Assembly: GCF_040581485.1 (NCBI RefSeq)
Contig: NC_090128.1
Location: 17,538,931-17,602,930 of the forward strand
Direction of reading: 5' to 3'
Source: Linepithema humile
Lineage: Eukaryota > Arthropoda > Insecta > Hymenoptera > Formicidae
Length of the DNA stretch: 64,000 bases
In this document: in pieces, positions 33,982-44,600 of the stretch
Position numbering within the stretch: the first letter of the stretch is position 1
Layout: each line of letters begins with the position of its first letter
Translations under genes and position numbers: made by a program
Notes under the pieces: generated by a model
Database searches by the model: none
The model's input: only the letters and a program-made list of their open reading frames with translations
Told to the model about the DNA's origin: nothing

Positions 33982-34440
33982 TCCCTCTGCAAGTTGATTA
34001 TTATATTCTTTCATTTGTATCATTATTTTTTTATCATTTATATGGTTTTTATTTTTATAGTTCTCATCTGCCTAAATAACAATAATTTATGCATTTTTAA
34101 TTTTATAGCATATTTTATTGCATTTTATTTTGTAGTATATTTCATGTATACTGCAAAATAAAATGCATAAATAAATTTATTATATAGAAAGATGAGAACC
34201 ATAAAAATAAAAGAATATAAAAATTAAAATAAAAGTCACACGAATGAAAAAAGATAATGATACAAATGAAAGATTATAATTATAAATTAGCAGGGAGAAG
34301 GGGGGAAGGAGAAAGAGAGAAGGAGAGAGAGAGAGAGAGAAGCGCGAGTAAACATGTGGCAGATATATGAGTGGAACATGAAGCACTGATGTACAGAGCG
34401 ATATGCAATAAACAAGCGATTAGAAAAACACAGATATAAG
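33790..34440. repeat. imperfect palindrome with (CT)n/(GA)n arms
   Basis: The sequence from about 33860 (GCTTACAACATATCGC, then (CT)n at 33943-33978) is mirrored imperfectly down to about 34420 ((GA)n at 34318-34341). The centre is near 34110. Looks like an old inverted-repeat element with microsatellite expansion in each arm. Confidence 0.6.
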
Positions 34441-34627
34441 TATATTATAAAAAAAATAAAAAAAAATAAAATTAATTTAAAAAAATAAAATTAATTAATA
34501 ATAAGAGGAATGGGAAGGAAAGAAATTTAACATAAATATATAAAATTATTTTATTTTTTATTTTTTTATAAAATTTTATGAAATACATAAAATTATATAA
34601 TACGAAATGACAAGTTTGAGACAGTTT

Positions 34628-36887
34628 TTAATAATAATATCCCCCGGACGGCGCGGGTACAAATCCAAATGATGCCGGCGGCGCAGGCATATAACCGGAT
34701 AGTGTCGGTGGCGCGGGCATGTATCCGGATGGTGCCGATGGCACAGACGCATATCCAGAAGCTGCAGGCGGCGCGGGCATATATCCAGGAGGTGCCGATG
34801 GCACAGACGCATATCCAGAAGCTGCAGGCGGCGCGGGCATATATCCAGGAGGTGCCGATGGCACAGACGCATATCCAGAAGCTGCAGGCGGCGCGGGCAT
34901 ATATCCAGGAGGTGCCGATGGCACAGACGCATATCCAGAAGCTGCAGGCGGCGCGGGCATATATCCAGGAGGTGCCGATGGCACAGACGCATATCCAGAA
35001 GCTGCAGGCGGCGCGGGCATATATCCAGGAGGTGCCGATGGCACAGACGCATATCCAGAAGGTGCAGGCGGCGCGGGCATATATCCAGGAGGTGCCGATG
35101 GCACGGACGCATATCCAGAAGGTGCAGGCGGCGCGGGCATATAACCAGGAGGTGCCGATGGCACGGACACATATCCAGAAGGTGCAGGCGGCGCGGGCAT
35201 ATATCCAGGAGGTGCCGATAGCACGGACACATATCCAGAAGATGCAGGCGCGGGCATGTATCCGGATGGTGCCAGTTGGAGCCCGTACCCTGGTGCGGTG
35301 TGCCGTTTAAAATTGGCATACTTCCTCTGCTTTTTTCTTTGTTGATTGATTGCTTGACGCACCGCATCATTAATATTCTGAAAAATAATATAAATATTAG
35401 TACTTTTACACAGATACACATACACACATGTATGTAACTATTCAAAAACAGAAGACAGAAGAGATTTGGATAAAAAAAGAAAAATATATAAAACAAAACT
35501 TCTGTATAAAGCTCTGATACAAATCACATAAAGAAAATAAAAAGCAAACGAGTCGAATTGGTTATTATTACATATATTACAGATTTTTTTTTATAAAATG
35601 ATAAATAGAAACGTTTCTGCCTATATTTTCCTCTGTATAAATAGTAAAATAAATTAAACTTACATTATTATAAAAAATAAAATTATGTCGTTTGCATCCT
35701 CTATCTGCAATGGAAAATAATTTGACAAGCTTGATAAAAAGTTATGTCCAAGTTATTGTATTTCTTATTGATGATAATCATTGGAAAAATTAGATCGTCG
35801 ATACTATAGAATAATAAAATAAAATATAGAAATACCAAAATTATAATATATAAAAAGCAATTATTATATTATAATTGTAATTACAATAAAAAATTACAAT
35901 TATAATATAATAATTTCTTTTTATATATTATAATTTTGGTATTTCTATATTTTTTTTATTATTCTATAGTATCGACGATCTAATTTTTCCAATGATTATC
36001 ATCAATAAGAAATACAATAACTTGGACATAACTTTTTATCAAGCTTGTCAAATTATTTTCCATTGCAGATAGAGGATGCAAACGACATAATTTTATTTTT
36101 TATAATAATGTAAGTTTAATTTATTTTACTATTTATACAGAGGAAAATATAGGCAGAAACGTTTCTGTTTATCATTTTATCAAAAAAAGCTCTAATATAT
36201 GTAATAATAACTTGGCTCATTTGTCTTTAATTTTTTCTTTATGAGAAAAATATATAATACTATAAATACCATAAAGAACTAACCTTTCTTACATCTTGGC
36301 CTATTCTTCCTGTCTGGATATTCGCCCTGTCTGCTAACGGCGACGTCGCCGCAGTCCTCGTGTTCGATGTTGACGGTACCACCGGTATCGTCGTCGGGGT
36401 CCTCGTGTCCGATGTTGACGGTGCCGCCGGCACTGTCGCCGGGGTCCTCGTGTCCGATGTTGACGGTACCACCGGTATCGTCGTCGGGGTCCTCGTGTCC
36501 GATGTTGACGGTGCCGCCGGCACTGTCGCCGGGGTCCTCGTGTCCGATGTTGATGGTACCACCGGTACCGTCGCCGGGGTCCTCGTGTCCGATGTTGATG
36601 GTACCGCCGGCACTGTCGCCGGGGTCCTCGTGTCCGATGTTGATGGTACCACCGGTACCGTCGCCGGGGTCCTCGTGTCCGATGTTGACGGTGCCGTCGG
36701 CACCGTCCCCCTTCGTCCTGACGGCAAGTTGCCTTCGCTTCGTGCTGCAATAAAAAAAAATATTTTAATTTTTACATGACAGACAGAACGAGAGAAATAA
36801 CGAGAGAGAGAGAGAGAAATTATGCTTTTTATAAAATTTATAAAGTTGATATATATATATATATAAATACTTACATCGTTTACTCAT
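34628..36887 (-). CDS. predicted three-exon gene for a 407-aa protein of two tandem repeats
   Basis: Exon 1 is 36887-36875 (ATGAGTAAACGAT, donor GTAAGT). Exon 2 is 36744-36284 (acceptor ATTGCAG, donor AAG|GTTAGT). Exon 3 is 35377-34628 (acceptor TTTTTCAG, stop TAA). The total is 1224 coding bases; both junctions join in frame. Exon 2 encodes eight copies of a 15-aa repeat (TPATVPVVPSTSDTR type). Exon 3 starts with a basic, non-repetitive stretch (NINDAVRQAINQQRKKQRKY) and continues with about ten copies of a 20-aa Pro/Ala/Tyr repeat (SAPPGYMPAPPAASGYASVP type), ending GGYYY. There is no signal peptide or membrane segment. Intron 2 contains a 651-bp palindrome. I recognise no family; composition suggests a disordered or structural protein. 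Open frames on the plus strand of the repeats are shadows. Confidence 0.6.
34660..35265 (-). repeat. 60-bp tandem repeat, about 10 copies (exon 3)
   Basis: The period is exactly 60 bp with very few substitutions in 34740-35100 and more divergent copies at both ends, which suggests recent central expansion. It encodes 20-aa units. Confidence 0.92.
35561..36211. mobile_element. 651-bp near-perfect palindrome in intron 2 of the repeat-protein gene
   Basis: Arms of about 325 bp are nearly identical reverse complements, centre near 35887, ends GTTATTATTACATATATTA. TTG occurs on both outer sides, which may be a 3-bp target duplication. No coding capacity. Transcription of the gene would place a long hairpin in the pre-mRNA. 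Confidence 0.8.
36352..36711 (-). repeat. 45-bp tandem repeat, 8 copies (exon 2)
   Basis: Units of 45 bp share GTCCTCGTGTCCGATGTTGA (plus strand) and come in two alternating variants (ACCACCGGTA and GCCGCCGGCA), implying duplication of a two-unit block. Confidence 0.9.
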
Positions 36888-36918
36888 CGCGTCTCTCGGC
36901 TTCACTATTTCTGGACAC

Positions 36919-37139
36919 CAGTGATGCAAGATTCAGCATTCTGCATCATGCGCGACATGAGGGGAAGAGCCTCCACCATGGCGGCACCACACAAGCGAGC
37001 ATCGCGTCCATGTGCACTCGCCGTTCCAACAACGTACGACTCACACGGCGAGCGCACACGGACGCGATGCTCGCTTGTTTGGTGGGGGCTCTTCCCCTCA
37101 TGTCGCGCATGATGCAGGATGCTCAATCTTGCATCACTG
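36919..37139. mobile_element. 221-bp hAT-type MITE with 8-bp target duplication
   Basis: Inverted ends CAGTGATGCAAGATT are flanked by CTGGACAC at 36911-36918 and exactly again at 37140-37147. The 8-bp duplication and CAGTG ends are hAT-like. It lies 32 bp upstream of the predicted start codon at 36887, in the presumptive 5' region of the repeat-protein gene. Confidence 0.88.
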
Positions 37140-37149
37140 CTGGACACTA

Positions 37150-37204
37150 AGAACACACACACATACACATACACACACACACATACACACACACACACAC
37201 ACAC
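37150..37204 (+). repeat. (CA)n microsatellite
   Basis: Runs of CA with a few T interruptions. Confidence 0.9.
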
Positions 37205-37329
37205 TATTTATTTTACGCGCGCGCGCGTGCGACTGCGCTACATACGCGTTGCATTTGTTGCATTACCGAAGTTTTTCTTGTAAGGCAGCCGGGCTGGGCT
37301 GCCCCTCACGCGCCGTAGCAAATGCAGTT

Positions 37330-38203
37330 TCATAAATCAAAAACTAAATATACATAAATAATATTTTTATAACATATTTAATTAAAAATTATCCGATTGA
37401 TATTGTGTTTGGTATCAGTTTAATCATAAAAATCTTATTAATTCATAACAATAATTTTTTAATTGATGAAATACAAAGTAAAGATTTGTTTTATAATTAA
37501 AATTTTATAATAATTACAGATATAAATATATAGATGAAGAAATCCTCGCGACATATCTTCCGGTCGGGCCGACCCATTACGCGCCGTAGCAAATGCAATA
37601 ATACATTACGAGCGCGCGGACCTCAATGGACATGTATCTTTGTAAATTTGTATATATTTGAGAATAAATTGAAAGAGAATGAGATTTCTATTCTTTTTTA
37701 ATTTCTTAAATATTTTTTTCTCAAATATATATAAATTCACAAAAATATATATCCACTGGAATTCGCGCACTCGTAATGTATTACTGCATTTGTTACGGCG
37801 CGTAATGCCCTATCTACACCGAAGGATGATCCTGCTTGTGGCTCATCCGAGCGAGTAATGTAGACGCATTGAAACACATTGAAAATCACACTGAAGGCAA
37901 AAGTGATCGGATGAGCCACAAGCAGGATCATCCTTCGGTGTAGATAGGGCATAAAGGGCCGGCCCGACCGGCAGATATGTCGCGAGGATTTCTTTATCTA
38001 TATATTTATATCTGTAATTATTATAAAATTTTAATTATAACACAAACCTTTACTTTGTATATTATCAATTAAAAAATTATTGTTATGAATTAATAAGATT
38101 TTTATGATTAAACTGATACCAAACACGATATCAATCAGATAATAATTAATTAAGTATGTTATGAAAATATTATTTATGTATATTTAGTTTTTGATTTATG
38201 AAA
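37330..38203. mobile_element. large palindrome, split in its right arm by a MITE
   Basis: Outer ends TTTCATAAATCAAAAACTAA are mirrored near 38190. The arms pair along their length, with centre near 37690. The right arm is longer only because of the 146-bp MITE at 37806-37951 and its 3-bp duplication. GC-rich cores (CGCGCCGTAGCAAATGC and complements) lie in each arm. No coding potential. Confidence 0.82.
37806..37951. mobile_element. 146-bp Harbinger-like MITE (TAA duplication)
   Basis: Inverted ends of about 46 bp start TGCCCTATCTACACCGAAGG, flanked by TAA at 37803-37805 and 37952-37954. A 3-bp TAA duplication fits PIF/Harbinger. The homologous point in the left arm of the surrounding palindrome lacks the insert, which confirms the borders. 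Confidence 0.85.
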
Positions 38204-38256
38204 TGACACCAAATACGACACAAATAAGATAATTTTTAGCATTTGTTATTATATAA

Positions 38257-39725
38257 GGCCGCGGATCAAAGAACTTGCTCTGCGCTCGAAATCGTGTAAA
38301 AGTATTGTCCAAACGTCTCAGAGCATGAAAATTTTGAAAGTTGCAAAATTAATTTTTTTAAATATAGACTGTAGAGAATGACGAGACGGAACTTTTTTCT
38401 ATTTGCAGTTTTTTTGTTCGATGCTTATTTTTAATAATAAAAATAAAAAAGTGAAAAATTTTTATCCCCAAATTCAATAAAATTTTAAGATATAAATCGT
38501 CGTAATTTGGCCAAATTTTGTTGAAATTGTTTGAAATTTGGTATACGCATGCAGTATAGTCTAGCGATGCCTACAAAACAATAAAAAGCTGAAAATCGCC
38601 TATTGTTTAATAATAATTAATTGCAAATTGAGGCCAATGGGTAACTACGTTTTTTTAGTTTTACTGACAAAAAGTATCGAGGGAACTTAAAATTTGAAAC
38701 AACTTCCAGTGAGACATTTGTTCCTCTCTATTGAAGGAAGATTTCTGGAAACTTTCAGATCGATTCATTGAAAATTTGCGGAAATATGTATTTTATAAGA
38801 AAACATGCAACGCCGCTAATGATAACTCTGTGAGCGCTGAACACCATCAAGCAGCGTACTCGCCGTTCAACTTTCCAGGATTCGATTTTATAATGATTTC
38901 TTACAACTCTATTGTTATTTGTTAAATTATTACCGTCCTAGAGACCGCGTCTCTGGAGTGTATGTGAAATATTTCAAAATAATAATAATAAAAGTATTTA
39001 ATTAAGAAACCGTATAAATAATAGTTCATCATTTCGATATTTCGTGGAGAGTGAGCGATTGTTCAAATGTATAACTATTAAAAAATCATTATAAAATCGA
39101 GTCCTTGAAAACCGAACGGCGAGTACGCTGCCTGATGGTGCTCAGCGCTCACGGAGCTATCATTGGCGGCGTCGCATGTTTTTTTATAAAATGCATATTT
39201 CCGCAAATTTTCAATGAATCGATCTGAAAATTTCTAGAAATCTTCCTTCAATAGAGAGGAACAAATGTCTCACTGGAAGTTGTTTCAAATTTCAAGTTCC
39301 CTCGATACTTTTTGTCAGCAAAACTAAAAAAACGTAGTTACCCATTGGCCTCAATTTGCAATTAATTATTATTAAACAATAGGCGATTTTTAGCATTTTT
39401 ATTGTTTTGTAGGCATCGCTAGACTATACTGCATGCATATACCAAATTTCAAACAATTTCAACAAAATTTGGCCAAATTACGACGATTTATATCTTAAAA
39501 TTTTATTGAATTTGGGGATAAAAATTTTTCACTTTTTTATTTTTATTATTAAAAATAAGCATCGAACAAAAAAACTGCAAATAGAAAAAAGTTCCGTCTC
39601 GTCATTCTCTACAAGTCTATATTTAAAAAAACTAATTGCAACTTTCAAAATTTTCATGCTCTGAGACGTTTGGACAATATTTTTACACGATTTCGAGCGC
39701 AAAGCGAGTTCTTAGATCCGTGCCC
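38257..39725. mobile_element. foldback element, copy 2 (family of 2703-3886)
   Basis: Arms of about 610 bp match each other inverted and match copy 1 closely (CTCTGCGCTCGAAATCGTG near both ends). Outer ends are GGCCGCGGATC and GATCCGTGCCC. It has a longer, more symmetric centre than copy 1, including inverted copies of the GCGCTGA(A/G)CACCATCA stretch, plus about 230 bp of unique loop. Non-coding. Confidence 0.85.
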
Positions 39726-39869
39726 TCATATGTTTGCAACAAAAATACCGTTATAGTATCATATACTGACACAGTACGATCCATAGCGACATTGGTAAAT
39801 GCGAGCTTGTCACCGTGACGAACTCGGTTCAAATCCGAGTAGGACGCACGGTCTTTTCTCGCAAAAGGC

Positions 39870-40022
39870 GAGTCGGCACCGTCAACATTGGACATGAGGA
39901 GACACATACCTGCACCATTCCCCCCCCCCCCCAAGCAGACAACGTAATTCGTATCGTCTGATCTCACAATCAGGATATGTGTCCGCGCCATCTGCACCTT
40001 CTGGATATATGCCCGCACCAAA
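39870..40022 (+). pseudogene. fragment of a paralogue of the repeat-protein gene
   Basis: The plus strand reads APSTLDMRR, like the 15-aa repeat, then after a frame change SGYVSAPSAPSGYMPAP, like the 20-aa repeat. Both repeat types in the same order within 150 bp, opposite in strand to 34628-36887, indicate a decayed partial copy. A poly-C run lies between them at about 39921-39932. Confidence 0.55.
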
Positions 40023-40064
40023 TAACTTCTGGATCGTTTATTTTTGCAAATTTTAAAGAAAATA

Positions 40065-41305
40065 AAATAAATTAGTTAATAAATTCACAAGTTGAATATT
40101 AATTTTATCAAACTAGTAACTATATTTTATTAATGTACATATATGTAACTTTTATCTTTATTTTATCAGTCTTTATATCATAATATTTACAACTTTTTAA
40201 TTACGCCAATGTTCAGAATGTTATATTGCACATGTAGAAAATGTCTGATTTTCTTTTATATATATCTGGAAATAGGGTTTTAAAAACAAATATTTCAGAC
40301 AAAAGTTGTATGGTTTCAAGGGGGACATAAAATGGAAACGAAATTCTCTTACATAAAGACATTTTGCGAATTTGGACGCAAACTAAATTTTTTAAATTGG
40401 AATTACCCTAATTTTTTTATGTCAATAGATTCTATGTAACATTTTATGTAACGTAAAAAGTTAGAAAAGTAGTATGATCAAATATTGAATGGTTTACGCG
40501 ATATTTTATCTTTTACATACTTTGACATAAAATACAAAATATTTTGTAAAACATTCTGTGTTTCAGTAATTTTATAATACTTTTATACACAGAATAATAA
40601 GACGAATCAACTGATGTAAAAAAATATATATAGTTGTTTTTAGGAAAAAGTATGCAGCTGCATGTTGCAAATTACACATTTCTTCTTGGAAACAACTGTT
40701 TTTTTTTTTCGTCTATTGATTCGTGTCACTATTCTGTGCATAAAAGTATTAAGGTAAGATTACCGAAAACTGAATGTTTTTAGATATTTTGTATTTTATG
40801 TTAAAATATTAATTTTTTTTTGTATAAAAAGATATAAAATATCTCGTAAACCATTAAATTTTTGATTATACTACTCTTATAACTTTTTACGTTACAGAAT
40901 GTTATATAGAATCTATAGACATAAAAAGATTAGGATAATTGCAATTTAAAAAACGTAATGAATTGAAATAAATTTATGAATTTACTCCAAATTTGCAAAA
41001 TGTCTTTATGTAGGAGAAGTTCGTTCAATTCATTTTATGTCCCCCTCGAAATCATACAACTTTCGTCTGAAATATTTGTTTTTAAAACCTCATGGTTTCC
41101 AGATACGTATAAAAAAATTAGATACTTTGTATATGCAATATAACATTGAATATTCTGAATATTGGCATAATTAAAAAGTTGTAAATATGATATAAAGAAT
41201 GATATGATAAAATAAAGATAGAAATTACATACATGTACATTATAATATAGTTATTAGTTTGATTCAATCAATATTCAACATGTGAATTTATTAACTTTTT
41301 TTTTT
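40065..41305. mobile_element. 1.24-kb imperfect palindrome
   Basis: The left arm (for example AAAACAAATATTTCAGACAAAAGTTGTATG near 40280) and right arm near 41060 are reverse complements with scattered mismatches, paired to a centre near 40655. No coding capacity, no clear target duplication. Confidence 0.8.
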
Positions 41306-41664
41306 TAAAGAAAAGTAATAAAAAATTTTAAATGCCTTTCACAAATCATCAAAATAATTTAATCAAAATAATTATTTTGTTTCGAGAATTCTATGTATAA
41401 TTAAAAGACGCGCATTTTATATACATAATAACAGCAACCGCGCGATTCCTATATATGCAGTAATATATAGGTATTTACTGCGCGGACAGAAAAATCTCGC
41501 TGCCGCGCATTGACATGCATTATGTTATAGGAGAATAGCGCGCGAAAACTAGTCAACCGTTACACCGTGTTATAACATGTTGACCGAAAATTGTGTAGTG
41601 TTTTTACAGTATTTACTGAATTACTGTTTTGTTTAGTGGAAAGTACATTTCGTTAGAGTACATA
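41306..41664. promoter_or_regulatory. upstream region of the fusion gene
   Basis: No gene seen. GC-richer words (CCGCGCG, TGCGCGG, GCGCGCG) at 41430-41545 just before the start of the fusion gene could be promoter or transposon-end sequence. No canonical element is identified. Confidence 0.3.
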
Positions 41665-44600
41665 ATGGGACGCAAGTACAATGAAAAATGCTTGCCTCTC
41701 GGTGCTCGCAGACTTTCCACGAAGAGAGGATGGTATCAAAGGTTAGTACGTCTAGTTATAAAAAACATACACACATATAAAAACATACACACAGATTATA
41801 TATTTATTGCGAACATACGTGTACATAATGAATAGATATAAATATACAGAGAAAGATGAGAAAGAGAGATATAAAAAGAAAGATAAAATTATAATCCATC
41901 GCCTTTCTCATTGCCAGTGTTGTTGTTTTGTTGCATAATGTAAAGGAGAAGATATACAGATCCCCGCTCACTTCTTTTTCTCTCTCACTGTCTTTCTTTC
42001 TCTTTATCTTTCTTTCTTATTTTTCTCTGTATATTTAGTTATATCTATTCATTACGTGCACGTATGTTCGTAATAAATGTGTAATCCGCGTGTGTTTCTT
42101 TTTATTTAATCATCTCTCTTTTTAATCACTTATTTTATTACGTACAAACATAATCGTCAAATAATTACTATCTCTGAAAAGTAAGAATACAGTCCTTTGT
42201 TTATTGATTTAAAAAAATTGATTATATATACACTACCGCTCAAAAGTATTTGTCTCTTACATTTTCACGAAAAATTATTTATTTTTACTTATTATTTTGG
42301 AGCTAAATAATTTTTTCACTTTTATTTCTTTAAGAAAAGAACTCATAAGAGAAACTCTGTTCAGAGAAACTTTAAAAAAAGTTTCGCAAAAAAATAAAGA
42401 ATAATAACTTCTATAAAAAAGCAAAAAAATTGGATGGACAAAACTTTTTAACGGTAGTGTATATATTATGTACGGTAGTTAGTGCCAGAGACGATCAATT
42501 CGTGTGCTGGTTGCATATTTTGCACCAAATGCGGTTTGCATGAGCGCTTTGGTTATATAAAAATTATGCCAGAAACGATCAATTCGTGTGCTGGTTGCAT
42601 ATTTTGCACCAAATGCGGTTTGCATGAGCGCTTTGGTTATATAAAAATTATGCCAGAAACGATCAATTCGTGTGCTGGTTGCATATTTTGCACCAAATGC
42701 GGTTTGCATCAGCGCTTTGGTTATACAAAAATTATGCCAGAGACGATCAATTCGTGTGCTGGTTGCATATTTTGCACCAAATGCGGTTTGCATGAGTGCT
42801 TTGGTTATACAAAAATTATGCCAGAGACGATCAATTCGTGTGCTGGTTGCATATTTTGCACCAAATGCGGTTTGCATGAGCGCTTTGGTTATACAAAAAT
42901 TATGCCAGAGACGATCAATTCGTGTGCTGGTTGCATATTTTGCACCAAATGCGGTTTGCATGAGCGCTTTGGTTATACAAAAATTATGCCAGAGACGATC
43001 AATTCGTGTGCTGGTTGCTTTAAATATTTTGCACCAAATGCGGTTTGCATGAGCGCTTTGGTTTATTAATTATAGCTATGTCAAAACATGATGTATTGTG
43101 CTAGTATATTGTATTATATAAAATAATTTTTAGTTATAGCTATGTAAGATATTATGTAAGGCTGTAAACAAAGGACTGCACTTATTTTTCAGAGCGGGTT
43201 TTACTTTTCAAAAAAATTATTAAAAAAGATTTACTAAATGTATTCAACGTATAATTATTTTAAAAAATATAATAAATGTGGCATATATTATTTTTGTGTA
43301 AGATTTTGCGAAATAATCTATTTATTTCTCTTTGTAGAAGACAGTTGTGGAAGGAGATAGGGGCCCAAAAGATAAGTGGCTCCATGAACACAAAGCTTAC
43401 AAAGGATACTAGCACCGAATCCATTGATTTTCATAAATCAGTGGGATTATTACCCAATATGATGGATTCGGAAAGTAGTACCCAAGTAATGCTGTGCATG
43501 GAGCCAACATCAAATAAAGGTACGTATATTGACAATTGCGACGATAACGATACTCTTGTTATTGATAATAAAGCCCTTCTAGACCCTTATGGTGTGCAAG
43601 AAAACTTGCCTGAAGGCCGTCGCATTGTCGATATTGCTTTTATGTGGAGTGAAATCCACAGAACATTTAATAATCATGCGCGAGGAATAGAGTGCCAATT
43701 TAAAGATTGGAAACTCATAAATTCTCGTCGCCGTGGGTTAATGACGCAGTTGTTTTTCCAATGCCAAATGTGTCATTATAAAGACAGCATCTGGTCAGAA
43801 CCCACAAAACCGAAAATATTGGACATTAACACAGCTGTTGCAGCAGCAACTATTACAACAGGAATTGGTTATGCCCAGCTGAATGAGCTGTGTGCAGCCA
43901 TAAATGTTCCTTGCATGTCCGAATCAACGTACATCACATTCAGAGACAATATAGTCGATGATTTTCAAAAAACAGCCATGGAAAATATGAAAATGGCTGG
44001 TGAAATTGAAAAACAACTCGCTCTCGAGAGAAATGATATTATAAACGGTATTCCGTACATAACTGTAGTAGCAGATGGTAGTTGGATGAAGAGAACATAC
44101 GGCAATGCTTATAACTCTCTTTCCGGTATTGGAGCCATAATTGGTTACTATACCAAAAAAGTTCTCTTTGTTGGTGTTTGCAATAAATTTTGCGCAATAT
44201 GTGATATGGCAGAGCGAAAAGGTGTCAAACCAAGAATTCACAAATGCTATAAAAATTTTGATCGCAATGCAAGTTCCACAAGAATGGAGAGCGATGCCAT
44301 CGCAGAAGGTTTTAAATGTAGCCTCGAAATGCATGGTTTGATTTACAAAACGGTTATCGCCGATGGTGATAGTAGTGTATATCAGACCATTCATGATAAT
44401 AAACCATATTGTGAACAAATGGTAACTGTAAAAAAAATAGAATGCAGCAATCATTTGCTTCGCAATTTGTGTAAAAAGCTAAAAGCTGTGGCAGAAACGA
44501 CTCAGCCAAAAGCGCAAAAACAACGTGGCTTTGTAGCGTTGCGAAATGTTATAAAAAATAACATTTTGAATATTCGAAAAGAAGTAGAAGAAGCAGCGAA

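Larger units (their letters stand above)
42171..43194. mobile_element. inverted-repeat element containing an 84-bp minisatellite
   Basis: CTCTGAAAAGTAAGAATACA at 42172 is mirrored by sequence ending TTATTTTTCAGAG at about 43194, giving roughly 30-bp imperfect ends. Between them lie a smaller TA-flanked MITE and the minisatellite. The target duplication is not clear. Confidence 0.55.

Noticed and set aside
34719..35144. Long plus-strand open frame with GADGTDAYPEAAGGAGIYPG repeats
   Set aside because: It is the antisense of the 60-bp repeat. The minus frame has splice sites, a start and a stop; the plus frame has none of these supports.
36360..36779. Three plus-strand open frames across the 45-bp repeat
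   Set aside because: A repeat with a period divisible by three stays open in many frames. Only the minus frame connects to flanking exons.
39780..39850. tRNA gene suggested by a perfect T-arm (CTCGG TTCAAAT CCGAG)
   Set aside because: No matching acceptor stem or anticodon arm could be paired around it.
42482..43069. 195-aa frame with CAGCIFCTKCGLHERFGY units that looks like a zinc-finger repeat
   Set aside because: It is the 84-bp minisatellite, lying in an intron; other frames and the opposite strand are equally open.
43924..44454. 176-aa minus-strand ORF inside the fusion gene
   Set aside because: Shadow of the plus-strand transposase domain with no family features.
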